A DNA stretch of 64,000 nucleotides, from positions 62,001-126,000 of the forward strand of contig NZ_JACDTY010000012.1 in assembly GCF_013520985.1 (NCBI RefSeq), written 5' to 3'. The notes under the pieces were generated by a model that did no database searches, was not told where the DNA came from, and was given only the letters and a program-made list of their open reading frames with translations. How positions within the stretch are numbered: the stretch's first letter is position 1; each line of letters starts with the position of its first letter. Position numbers and translations under genes: made by a program. This stretch comes from Mesorhizobium neociceri (lineage in GTDB: Bacteria; Pseudomonadota; Alphaproteobacteria; Rhizobiales; Rhizobiaceae). Of the stretch, positions 54,049 through 62,125 are shown in pieces.

Positions 54049-54878
54049 TGACCTACCGAATCGCACAGCCGATGCCTTTCGAGGCAGGCCAGAAGCACAG
54101 CATCGAGAACCCTTTCGGCGACGTCTTCGGGTGATGCAAACCTTTCCACGACGACCGCCGCCAGTACGCCGGCGTGATCTTCCGTTCCCATCCCCCCCTC
54201 AAGATCGGCCGCAATCTCGCGGCAAGCACGGTCCGCTGTCGACCAGAGATCAAAGTCGCGGTCAGGAGATGCCCTTTGCATCCGCGAGGACCGATCGCCC
54301 CTTTTCTGAAGTCGATCTCGTGCCACGCCGACCTCGCCGCGCAGATGGACAAAAGCTATGTCGTGCACGCCAATGGCGAACAGAATATCAAGCCACTTCT
54401 CCGATGTTGCCCGATGCCCGCTCTTGAGCAAAATGGACAAGAACCCCTGCAACAGACCCTGATCCATAATAGTAATGGTATTCTTTTCTGCTCTCTCGCT
54501 TTGCACATAGGCAACCAGAAACGAAAGATTCCAGATGACTCTGGCTGCATCGACAATTGATGATTGCCCGCTTTCGATGACAAAGCGTGCAATGCGCGCG
54601 AACAGGGAGCGAAACTCACGATCCTTAAATCTTGGTGCAACAATACCGATCCTATAAATCTGGCGGCCGATGAAATTTCTTGTCTGCCACGCTATTCGCG
54701 CATCACCCACCAACGGACCGCACCGACGCAAGCCGTTCGCCAACAGGGTGGATGCGGTTGTCTTTCCAATTCCGGGGAGACCAAAGAACTCCACAAATCG
54801 AATGTCTGTTTGAAGCGCGCATGGTTCGACGCTTGGCGGCAAGCCTGCCGCCAGATCACCAACTGTGTGCGTAGTCAT
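54045..54878 (-). CDS. P-loop kinase, thymidylate-kinase-like
   Basis: A 277-residue protein with P-loop GLPGIGKTT at residues 33-41 after FVEFFG, followed by TIMDQGLLQGF, a Walker-B-like strand, and FVHLRGEVGVARDRLQKRGDRS, a lid-like Arg segment as in nucleotide kinases. It is distant from true dTMP kinase (about 205-215 residues). Kinases of this sort recur in exopolysaccharide loci, and another lies at 38278-40254. The phosphate acceptor is unknown. It is translationally coupled to the beta-helix gene. Confidence 0.72.
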   Translation of the reverse strand: MTTHTVGDLAAGLPPSVEPCALQTDIRFVEFFGLPGIGKTTASTLLANGLRRCGPLVGDARIAWQTRNFIGRQIYRIGIVAPRFKDREFRSLFARIARFVIESGQSSIVDAARVIWNLSFLVAYVQSERAEKNTITIMDQGLLQGFLSILLKSGHRATSEKWLDILFAIGVHDIAFVHLRGEVGVARDRLQKRGDRSSRMQRASPDRDFDLWSTADRACREIAADLEGGMGTEDHAGVLAAVVVERFASPEDVAERVLDAVLLACLERHRLCDSVGQ

Positions 54879-54921
54879 TGGATTCAGGTGGTAAAGTTGA
54901 TTTTTCGGGAGATTGAAAAGC

Positions 54922-56199
54922 TCAATGTTGAAACAGCTGGGACCCGGTCACCGGGTACAACTGTGGACGCTCAAGACCGGTCTGCAGTGATCGTTGCATG
55001 CCGCGGTAGAAGATGAGCAAAGCCAACGGCAGCCAGAAGAAAGCCGCCGTTGACGGACCGAAGGAATCGCTCATCTGGTTTGCGACGATGTAGTTCCACA
55101 GGGAAACCGACGCTCCGAGCACCATCACATTCACTTCCGTCGCCTGGTCGCCCCTGTCATTGCCGAACAATGTGCAGAGGACGGCGCTGACCAGATATGC
55201 CAAGACAACGAGAACCATGATCGACACCAACGCGAGTCCAGGCATTCCCAGTGTTCTGAAGAAGTCGATGAACAAATTGTGGCTATGGGGAGCGATATCG
55301 CCCACCGGCTGCCCTGCCCCCACTCCCATGAACGGATGCGACAGGCCGAGATCTATCGATATCGACCACAGGCGCTGCCGCGATACCACCGAATGCGCCT
55401 CGCCTCCGGAAAGTTGAAGGGCCAGCAGGTTGTAAGCCCGTGGGTTCAGGGACTGCAATGCCATCAGGCTCACTTGGAGCAATATCGGAGCGGCAACGGT
55501 TCCGACGATTATTTTTATCGGACTCTTCTTTCTTCTGATCAGATATATACTGTATAATCCGAAGAATGCACCGAGTCCCGCCACACCGAGAACGAAGTTT
55601 GTCTTTGAACCCGATTTCACCAAACCCAAGAGCACCGCAACTAGGCAGCCCAAGAGAAGAACTCGATGCTTGCGAGATGAGACCATCTTTGCGGCGATAA
55701 GCGGCAGACCGGCCGACAAGGCGATCCCGAGCTGGTTCGAATGCTTGAAATAGCCTTCGGCCCGATCGGCGAATCTGGCATCGCCCAGTCCGATTGCGAC
55801 AAGGCAGGATGTTACAACGCTCATGATGACTATCGTCATCACAACCCTGTCGACTGCCACGAGACCCTTTGGTCTCGTGGAGATCGCTGCGACTGCTGGA
55901 ATAATAGCGAAACCAAACACTTGTGCGAAAACCGCACGCATCGTCCTGAGCGGATTGTCTGCGTAGAGCATCGACAGCAGGGACAGAATGATGATGAAAG
56001 CAGATATCGTCAGCACCGCAGTCGCCAAGGCCGCTTCGGTCCGGTGGAGCCGTCGCGCCGTTTCGGCATAGGCAACAATGCTTGCGATGGCGCAGAACAG
56101 AGCCAGCAGGAAGGAAAGCGAGCCATCCGTTCCGGCAATCCGCGTTGCGCCAGGGAACCAGATGGACACGATCAGCAAAAGAACAGAAGCCTGCAGCAT
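54922..56199 (-). CDS. O-antigen ligase/Wzy-type polymerase
   Basis: A 425-residue inner-membrane protein with about 10-12 hydrophobic segments. The Wzy_C-type periplasmic loop is seen in VVSRQRLWSISIDLGLSHPFMGVGAGQPVGDIAPHSHNLFIDFFRTLGMPGL, where the GxGxG and HSHN motifs are the family hallmark. It should polymerise or ligate repeat units flipped by the Wzx protein. It is first in the leftward operon, with start at ATG 56199 (the frame is open to 56301). The 5' half includes AT-rich patches unlike the neighbours (for example around 55500-55560). Confidence 0.88.
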   Translation of the reverse strand: MLQASVLLLIVSIWFPGATRIAGTDGSLSFLLALFCAIASIVAYAETARRLHRTEAALATAVLTISAFIIILSLLSMLYADNPLRTMRAVFAQVFGFAIIPAVAAISTRPKGLVAVDRVVMTIVIMSVVTSCLVAIGLGDARFADRAEGYFKHSNQLGIALSAGLPLIAAKMVSSRKHRVLLLGCLVAVLLGLVKSGSKTNFVLGVAGLGAFFGLYSIYLIRRKKSPIKIIVGTVAAPILLQVSLMALQSLNPRAYNLLALQLSGGEAHSVVSRQRLWSISIDLGLSHPFMGVGAGQPVGDIAPHSHNLFIDFFRTLGMPGLALVSIMVLVVLAYLVSAVLCTLFGNDRGDQATEVNVMVLGASVSLWNYIVANQMSDSFGPSTAAFFWLPLALLIFYRGMQRSLQTGLERPQLYPVTGSQLFQH

Positions 56200-56610
56200 A
56201 GATGAGATGTCACACTGAAAGCATTGTGCGGGAACTTCGCGCCGACACAGCGCTGCCCCGACGCGCAACGTCCAGCGCCTTGTTGTCCTGAGTAGCAACA
56301 CCGATAAACACAGGCTCAGCGTTTCCTGCGCGGATTATATTTGATTGCATGCTGCCGCATGGCGGGTGAATCTCCGCATACCTATTTACAAGCAGCGTAG
56401 GCTCGGCGGGTGGACAAGGAAATGAGCGAAATGGGGGCATTTGGACAGGGTGCTCTACGCCTTTTGTGCAAAGCGGCGGAGTTGCAGCGATTTCCGCCAC
56501 TTGATTGAGCTTCGGCGAGACTGTGCAGCCGGATTGAGTGTTGGTGCCGATTCGCAGATGTGGGAGACTTGGACATGGCACACTGAGTCTTCCACCCATA
56601 GGAGATCGCC
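56200..56610. promoter_or_regulatory. Divergent intergenic region between the polymerase and small membrane protein
   Basis: About 410 bases that must hold the leftward promoter of the O-antigen ligase operon and a rightward promoter. Short frames in it have no recognisable product. No repeat or RNA gene was seen; AGGAG at about 56599 serves the small membrane gene. Confidence 0.35.
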
Positions 56611-56859
56611 GTGCTTTGGGGCCTTGTCGCCGTCGGTGTGATCGGCATTTTGCTGGGATTTCGTTTTCGAGCAGCTGCGCTCATTATCATGACCGCGGTG
56701 ACTGTCGTGGGCGGTGCCGTTGCAGGTGGCATCGGCAGTGTATTTGATTGGCACCGCCTGGTTTCAATCCTACTTCTCGTTGTGGTTCTGCAGTGCGCCT
56801 ATTTGCTCGGCCTCTTCCTTGCGGCCATGTGGCGCCGTGACATGTCACGTAAGCAGTGA
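56611..56859 (+). CDS. Small two- to three-pass membrane protein
   Basis: An 82-residue protein starting at GTG 56611 after AGGAG. It is almost entirely hydrophobic: LWGLVAVGVIGILLGF, AAALIIMTAVTVVGGAVAGGIG and VSILLLVVVLQCAYLLGLFLAAMW, with a basic RRDMSRKQ tail. Glycine-rich small membrane proteins of this shape are seen near rhizobial exo genes. No function is known. Confidence 0.7.
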   Translation: MLWGLVAVGVIGILLGFRFRAAALIIMTAVTVVGGAVAGGIGSVFDWHRLVSILLLVVVLQCAYLLGLFLAAMWRRDMSRKQ

Positions 56860-56952
56860 CGGTCAGCAGCTGCGATTTCTTCGCGCCCGGCGCCGCATCT
56901 GTTCGCGATGGCAACGACATGCATCAGGGCAAGAATTCGCCATGCACTTTAA

Positions 56953-57633
56953 TCAAGACGCACGGTCGAATTTCATCACGGCGAAGACAGTCCGGAGGAG
57001 AATGACGACGTCGGCCCAAAGGGACCATTCCCGCACATAGCGGCTGTCGATAGAGACACGACTGGGATAATCCATTGCGTCTCTGCCCGTCACCTGCCAC
57101 AGGCCGGTTAGCCCGGGCCGGGTTTTTAGATAATCGATCGCACAGGAGCCGTAGCGTTGTAGTTCGTCGGGAACGACCGGACGAGGGCCGACGCAACTCA
57201 TCTCGCCGCGCAGCACGTTGATGAGTTGAGGCAGCTCATCCAGGCTCGACTTCCTGAGAATGTGCCCCAGGAATGTGATGCGCGGATCGTTCTTGAATTT
57301 CCAATTCTGCTCCCACTCCTTGGCGGCTTCGGGATTGCTCGCGAGATAGTCGGCCAGAACGCGCTCCGAGTTGGCCACCATGGTCCTGAACTTGTAGCAG
57401 GCGAAACGCTTGCCGTTGAACCCGACTCGAGTGTGTGAGAACACCGCCGGCCCCCCGTCGGTCACCAATATCAAAAGGGCAACCGTCAGCATCACCGGAG
57501 CAGCGAGAACAAGCGCAATCAATGCGACAGTCATGTCCATCATCCTCTTGCGCCGGCCTCCAAGTGGACGGAGGGTTTGTCCGATGCGGATGCCGGGCCT
57601 GCGGCGCTTTATGTCGAATGCGCTGATTGTCAC
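56953..57633 (-). CDS. exoY: Undecaprenyl-phosphate sugar phosphotransferase (ExoY-like)
   Basis: A 226-residue initiating transferase. One N-terminal membrane helix (MMDMTVALIALVLAAPVMLTVALLILV) is followed by the bacterial sugar transferase domain: VGFNGKRFACYKFRTM, FLGHILRKSSLDELPQLINVLRGEMSCVGPRPVVPDEL and RPGLTGLWQVTGR. It places the first hexose-phosphate on undecaprenyl phosphate to start each repeat unit. The short form without the large N-terminal domain is the ExoY type of rhizobia. ATG at 57633 is used. Confidence 0.93.
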   Translation of the reverse strand: MTISAFDIKRRRPGIRIGQTLRPLGGRRKRMMDMTVALIALVLAAPVMLTVALLILVTDGGPAVFSHTRVGFNGKRFACYKFRTMVANSERVLADYLASNPEAAKEWEQNWKFKNDPRITFLGHILRKSSLDELPQLINVLRGEMSCVGPRPVVPDELQRYGSCAIDYLKTRPGLTGLWQVTGRDAMDYPSRVSIDSRYVREWSLWADVVILLRTVFAVMKFDRAS

Positions 57634-58105
57634 GGGTTTTTACCAAGAAATGCTGCTGATGTTGGCCCACTTCACTGCGGCTTGTCATTGTCGGCAAGAG
57701 AAGCAAAGGAGGTAGCGTCATACCCTGCGCTCGTTACCCCTTTGCCTGATAGGCGCGTCGGCGGCGTACGTCGGTAAGCCTTCTGATCAAACGGCGTATC
57801 ACCTGCATCCATTTGCTGCAGTAGCAGATCGGCAGGTTCGGCAGTATTGCAGGAGCCTGCATTCTAATTCGTTCGGCGACCATAAGGTCAAAGCGCCAAC
57901 CAAGTTCAGGCCGCCACGCTCTGGCAAGGATAGGATATAAGGGACCACGTTTGCCAAATGCGCAGGGCCGCTCAGGCGTCCCTCAATGCAATGCAGGAAG
58001 TGCACATGCATCGCACTTGAGGCGAGACCCGGCAGGCAGTTGGTCGCTCAAAGGATATCGCCGGCCTATCTGATATTGGAAGCGCGCAAAGTGGTGCCCA
58101 GCTTG
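57634..58105. promoter_or_regulatory. Divergent intergenic region, exoY to Rossmann-like gene
   Basis: About 470 bases. It must carry the leftward exoY promoter. The frame of the rightward gene is open from 57986, so its N-terminus may begin here. No RNA gene, repeat or remnant was recognised. Confidence 0.35.
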
Positions 58106-59173
58106 ATGCCTTCATCACGTGATTTTCCCGCAAAGTCGTTTGCTGGTGATGTTGCGGAAATCGACATTGCCGGAGTACTTGCTATCGTGCGCAAGCAAAT
58201 AGCCTCGCTTGATCTCGATCTTTCTGGCCTCACCGTGGTCGTTGGCGCTACGACAGGACACCAAGCGGTGACCGCCACAGTGGCGGCGCTCGCCAATGCC
58301 AGCCGTGTCGTTGCGCTCACCCGCATCTCCTCCAGACATCCGAGCTTCGCGGCAACTGCACACGCGACGTTGGCATTTGCCAAACACGCCAAGGTCGCCG
58401 AACGCGTTGAAGTGACGAATCGCATCGACAGCCGCAAATGGCAGGACGTCGACATCGTTACCTACAGTCTCCAGGTCGGGCCGATTTCGAGATCGCTCAT
58501 CGAACTCTTGCCCTCGCATGCGGTTGTTTCGCTGATGGCTGAACCATGGGAGCTTCGGCCGGGCGTTGTGGACTTCGACGCCTGTGACGAGGCCGGCATC
58601 AAGGTTGCGGCTCCCAATCTCAGCCACCCAGCTATAGACTTGCTGCCGGAATTTGCACGGTTGTGCTGCATCTTGCTCGGCGATGCCGGTGTCGATCAAC
58701 GTGCCGCGAGGATCGCCATCGTCAGCGACACGCCCTGTGCACCATCCCTTGAGCATACGTTACGCGAGGGTGGGGCGAGAGTAAGTGTTTTTTCCCATCC
58801 CGTGCTCCTGACCGACGATGCATGGGATGTGATCGTGGTCGCGATGAGGCCGTCCGACAAACCACCAATGGACATCAACAGCCTCGGCCGTATTGCCCAG
58901 AACTCGCGCCAAGCGCTGCTGGTGCAGTTCAGTGGCGGCATCGATCGTTCGGCCGCCAGCTATTTCGGCCTCAGGATCTGGCCACCGAAGCGGCCCACCA
59001 GTGGTCAGCTAGGCCTTCCACTTGACGTACTCGGACCGGCTCCAATGGTCCGCAGACTGACGGGTGGGCTGAAGGCCGCCGAAGCCGCATATCGGGGCGC
59101 GGAGCTCGGAGGGGACAGCGTTGGATTCCTGGTGAAGGCAGAGTCCGCGACGGTTGGCCGGGAACGTGCCTAA
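58106..59173 (+). CDS. Rossmann-fold protein of unknown function
   Basis: A 355-residue soluble protein if it begins at ATG 58106; an upstream extension to 57986 is possible. The sequence has the look of a two-domain Rossmann protein: LDLSGLTVVVGATTGHQAVTATVAALANASRVVALTR resembles a dinucleotide-binding turn (GxxxG), and HAVVSLMAEPWELRPGVVDFDACDEAGIKVAAPN recalls 2-hydroxyacid dehydrogenase-like or adenosylhomocysteinase-like domains. No catalytic set was recognised. It lies between exoY and a LuxR regulator, so it may belong to the surface locus. Confidence 0.55.
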   Translation: MPSSRDFPAKSFAGDVAEIDIAGVLAIVRKQIASLDLDLSGLTVVVGATTGHQAVTATVAALANASRVVALTRISSRHPSFAATAHATLAFAKHAKVAERVEVTNRIDSRKWQDVDIVTYSLQVGPISRSLIELLPSHAVVSLMAEPWELRPGVVDFDACDEAGIKVAAPNLSHPAIDLLPEFARLCCILLGDAGVDQRAARIAIVSDTPCAPSLEHTLREGGARVSVFSHPVLLTDDAWDVIVVAMRPSDKPPMDINSLGRIAQNSRQALLVQFSGGIDRSAASYFGLRIWPPKRPTSGQLGLPLDVLGPAPMVRRLTGGLKAAEAAYRGAELGGDSVGFLVKAESATVGRERA

Positions 59174-59325
59174 ACACCCGCCGAGAGTGCCTGTCTCGCG
59201 AAAAGGCTCGGACGAGACGATCGACCTTCGGTTAGATCAGAACGGCGAACCGCTAGTCCCGCCGTTTACGCATCCAGCAGTTGTATTGCTAGAGCCGTCC
59301 AGGCATGGACCGATCGAGGCAGCCT

Positions 59326-60084
59326 TCAAAGCAACATCTGTCTAAGTTTGTACGCTACCTCCGTGCGGTTCGTAGCCTTCAGTTTTTTCATGATATTACG
59401 GATGTGGACCTTGACGGTGCTCTCACAGAGGTTGAGTTCGTAGGCAATTATCTTGTTCGCTTTGCCTTTCTTGAGCGCCTCTACGACCGCCGCCTCGCGT
59501 ATGGTGAACATACCGGCGAGCGGACGGGCACCGTTTGCGGACGAGTGGATGATCTCTCGGAGCGCCAGCACGCAGCTGGCGGGTACAAAGATTCCTCCGG
59601 CGCGAGCGAGACCAATGGCCTCGGCAGCGACCTTCACCGTCACGCTTGTGGGAATGTAGCCACGGGCGCCGCATTCGAGTGCGGCGAGAACCTCCGCGGG
59701 CTCGTCGGAATCCACCACGACGATTACAGGTACGGCGCCAATCTCGGCAATGAAGTGCGCAAGTTCCGCCCGACCACTCTGGTCGGAGACCTTTCTGGAA
59801 CCAAGGATGACGAGGATCGCAGACGGCTCCGCTTCCCCGGCAATGTGCTGGATTTCGTCGAGCGAACCTACCGCGCTAACGCGCAAAGTGGGATTGTGTT
59901 CGACAAGGCCACGGGCAAGGCATTCACGCTCAAGTGCTCGCTTGTCGACAATCATGACAAGACCTTCGCCTCGATGTCCGTCTTCGAGATCGGACTTGCG
60001 AAGGCCATTTGCGCCCGGCATTTGCCCGTTGTGTAACGGTCTTGTCGCGTCATTCGAAAAATCGGAAGTTTGGGGGTGTGCCAT
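59326..60084 (-). CDS. LuxR-type (NarL/FixJ-like) transcriptional regulator
   Basis: A 252-residue regulator. The C-terminal LuxR helix-turn-helix is FTIREAAVVEALKKGKANKIIAYELNLCESTVKVHIRNIMKKL. The N-terminal part (LVMIVDKRALERECLARGL, then AEIGAVPVIVVVDSDEPAEVLAALECGARGYIPTSV) has a receiver-like fold. The usual phospho-acceptor Asp is not obvious at its position: the strand that should end in Asp reads AILVILGSRKV. It may therefore be a degenerate receiver that works without phosphorylation. It probably regulates the adjacent polysaccharide genes. Confidence 0.85.
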   Translation of the reverse strand: MAHPQTSDFSNDATRPLHNGQMPGANGLRKSDLEDGHRGEGLVMIVDKRALERECLARGLVEHNPTLRVSAVGSLDEIQHIAGEAEPSAILVILGSRKVSDQSGRAELAHFIAEIGAVPVIVVVDSDEPAEVLAALECGARGYIPTSVTVKVAAEAIGLARAGGIFVPASCVLALREIIHSSANGARPLAGMFTIREAAVVEALKKGKANKIIAYELNLCESTVKVHIRNIMKKLKATNRTEVAYKLRQMLL

Positions 60085-60528
60085 CGACTTACCTGCTCCT
60101 CTCCGCCGCTGACTTTGCCTTTCTCCTTTTGGTTTAGCCCTCGCAAAAGCTTGTCAGCGTGAACTGATACGCTCGTTTATCGTGTGTCAGGCTGCTTAGG
60201 TCTTAGGAATGGATTTAAGGAGTAGGACATACGCCGCCCAACGCACGGACGTATGGCTTCCCTGCCCTTTAGAGGTAACCCAACCTGGAAGGCATACTAC
60301 GATGCTGTGGAAAAGACGCATTAATCCTGGTTAACAATTTGTAATTATATCTTAGCTAGCTAATATATTTACCCTCCCACAGCCTGGAATTGTACAGGCC
60401 TGGCGCCACACCAAAAAGTGCATGCGGAATTGTCTCGACCTGAGAGGTGCAAACTTGCGATTCGGAGGAAGCGGGCCGCAATTTAGAAAACCGCACTGAC
60501 CGCTGCCGGTCCACACACTCCATTAGGC
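60085..60528. other. Intergenic region upstream of the LuxR gene
   Basis: About 440 bases, AT-rich near 60325-60370 (TTAACAATTTGTAATTATAT), which could hold the leftward promoter. No gene, RNA or repeat was recognised before the inverted-repeat element begins at 60529. Confidence 0.35.
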
Positions 60529-60540
60529 GGTAGTGTCTCA

Positions 60541-60663
60541 CTGGCTCGTCGGCGGTCGCGATGGCGAGTATGCGCTGGCCTTCATGGAAGACGTGAAGGA
60601 CCGTCTTGCCAACCGCGTCCAGCTTACGACGGACGGCCACCGCGCCTATCTCAATGGCCTTAC
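60541..60663 (+). pseudogene. Fragment of an IS1-like/DDE transposase
   Basis: Immediately inside the left terminal repeat, the rightward frame reads WLVGGRDGEYALAFMEDVKD, then RLANRVQLTTDGHRAYL. This is a middle piece of IS1-like DDE transposases, with the TDGHxxYL region around a catalytic Asp. The frame loses similarity after YLNGL, and the N-terminal and C-terminal parts are missing, so no active transposase can be made from it. Confidence 0.72.
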
Positions 60664-60797
60664 AAGGCGCGAGGCTAACCAGCTTCCCTGTAGTTTGGTA
60701 AAAATCGTACACTGCAATCCCTTGAAAAGGCCAAGGGAGAGATTATGAATCCGCCAGTCACCATTTTGTTTCCAGCCCTTGGATGGGAGGTTGCACC

Positions 60798-61040
60798 ATG
60801 GATAAGCTGGCTGTTTCGGTATCGGCTTTCGACTGCGACGTGCTGCGCAGTGCCTTCAAAAATTCCGTCTTTGAAGATAATATTCCCGAGGATGAGTGGC
60901 GCGAATACGCGGCGCAGATGATCCGTGATCTCACCGGGATTGAGACGGTCGATCCTGACTTGGTGGAATGGATCGTGCGACGTAGCCAGGATGCTAGATT
61001 TGGCTCATACTCGCCCCATGAAGCCGCCAGTTCCCGCTGA
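60798..61040 (+). CDS. Small hypothetical protein inside the element
   Basis: An 80-residue frame starting at ATG 60798 after GGGAGG. It reads MDKLAVSVSAFDCDVLRSAF, IPEDEWREYAAQMIRDLTGI and DPDLVEWIVRRS, which looks like a folded helical protein rather than random translation. It may be a passenger gene of the parent insertion sequence. No family was recognised. Confidence 0.5.
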   Translation: MDKLAVSVSAFDCDVLRSAFKNSVFEDNIPEDEWREYAAQMIRDLTGIETVDPDLVEWIVRRSQDARFGSYSPHEAASSR

Positions 61041-61191
61041 TCTCGCCAACGACAACGGCAAGCCAGAAGATCACCTAGCAGCCGCCACAGTGGCCTTGCA
61101 TATGGCTGTGAAAGGGTTGGGTGCACCGGCAGCGTTGCTTGACGTCGCGCTCTCGCCGGGCAAGCCAGCCAAGCCTCAAATTTCAAACTGA
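61018..61191 (+). CDS. Very small hypothetical protein at the right end of the element
   Basis: A 57-residue frame from ATG 61018, overlapping the previous one by 23 bases in another frame. It reads PPVPADLANDNGKPEDHLAA, then TVALHMAVKGLGAPAALLDV. Its TGA stop (61189-61191) is the first part of the right terminal repeat. Codon pattern is plausible, but there is no ribosome site of note. Confidence 0.3.
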   Translation: MKPPVPADLANDNGKPEDHLAAATVALHMAVKGLGAPAALLDVALSPGKPAKPQISN

Positions 61192-61200
61192 GACACTACC

Positions 61201-62040
61201 CCTTAGGCGTATCCCTTGCTGCTCGAACCTTATTCGTCGTAGGTCAAAAGGAGATATGCGCCGAGCACCGGAAAAGCTCCTAGTCTAAGCTGGCCGGGAG
61301 ACCGCCACTAGTGCGGCTTCTCGAATAACGACGTCGTCGCCACCGGTGTATCGGTCTCCGGTTGACCCCCGAAATGTTGCTCTCGTACCTCGTTCGTATG
61401 CTTTGCACATATCTAGCATGATCGCATATAATCCCCCAGCCCCCGGCGCCGTTTCTCACAAACTGCCCGTCGGTTAGGCCCGGTGTCCTCGCCCCATCCC
61501 AACAATGGGGGCCGGGCCGCTCCATCGAAGTCCTCGTTGACTAAAGGCCCGCCGCCCCATTTGCGAAACGACGGGCCTCGCCCAGCCCACACAACCTATC
61601 AATGCAATTGCGGTGCCAGGCGTACTGACCCATAACGGGTCGCATTTGGCCCCACGGCGGACGGGCTTCACATCAGAGCTGGCAGCAACGATAGTCTCAG
61701 CGTCATTGGCTCGGGATGGCGCCCCACCAGGGCCTTCGTGAACAGAAGCCTTGCGGACCTGACCCATTGCATGGACCATTTCACGGACGCGCTCTTGCCT
61801 GATCTCCCGGAAGCGCGGATCGTGAGAAGACAGCGGCGAGCAGGAGGGTTATGAAGAGCCAGTGATAGGCTTGGAGATGACCATGTCCATCAGGGACCAA
61901 AGCGGATCGCTTGGTATATTGCAGGGCCGCCTTTCGGATTGCATCGCGCGCCGGCTTGCCGTGGATGAGAGCCGCCAGACGTCGATCCTTAACCTGTCCT
62001 TGTTCCACCGCAGCAAGCGCTATTCACCGAGGTACTGCTG
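61201..62040. other. Degenerate intergenic region
   Basis: About 840 bases between the inverted-repeat element and the cysD-like remnant. Short frames on both strands lack recognisable domains. The composition and lack of any intact gene, next to a mobile element on one side and a broken gene on the other, suggest decayed or rearranged sequence. No tRNA or attachment site was recognised. Confidence 0.4.
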
Positions 62041-62123
62041 GTGGTGGAACGCGATGGCTAATCCCCAGAGATGACGAGCGCATGAAATTGCGCCTCGACG
62101 AGAAGCGAGAGGGATATTTTTAG
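62041..62123 (+). pseudogene. Probable remnant of cysD (sulfate adenylyltransferase small subunit)
   Basis: Three short pieces match the CysD C-terminal half in the right order. VVERDG is at 62041-62058 in one frame. DDERMKLR (62070-62093) and KREGYF followed by TAG (62103-62123) are in another. Intact CysD proteins contain VVERDGxLIMVDDERM and end with KKREGYF or a close variant. The pieces imply a frameshift plus a large internal deletion, and everything upstream is lost. The position directly before cysNC is where cysD belongs. Confidence 0.6.
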
Positions 62124-62125
62124 CC

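Larger units (their letters stand above)
60529..61200 (+). mobile_element. 672-bp inverted-repeat-bounded element with truncated transposase
   Basis: Perfect 12-bp terminal inverted repeats GGTAGTGTCTCA (60529-60540) and TGAGACACTACC (61189-61200) bound the element. TTAGGC occurs directly outside on the left (60523-60528) and two bases outside on the right (61203-61208), suggesting a target duplication. Inside are a transposase fragment and two small frames. It looks like a non-autonomous derivative of a larger insertion sequence, carrying passenger frames. Confidence 0.75.

Noticed and set aside
61474..62008. Minus-strand small genes
   Set aside because: Two frames exist but have no recognisable domain or start signals and lie in a stretch that appears decayed.
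60085..62040. tRNA gene or attachment site marking an island end
   Set aside because: I looked for a T-loop-like GGTTCRAATCC and a matching acceptor stem in the gaps here and at 25.2-26.7 kb and saw none.
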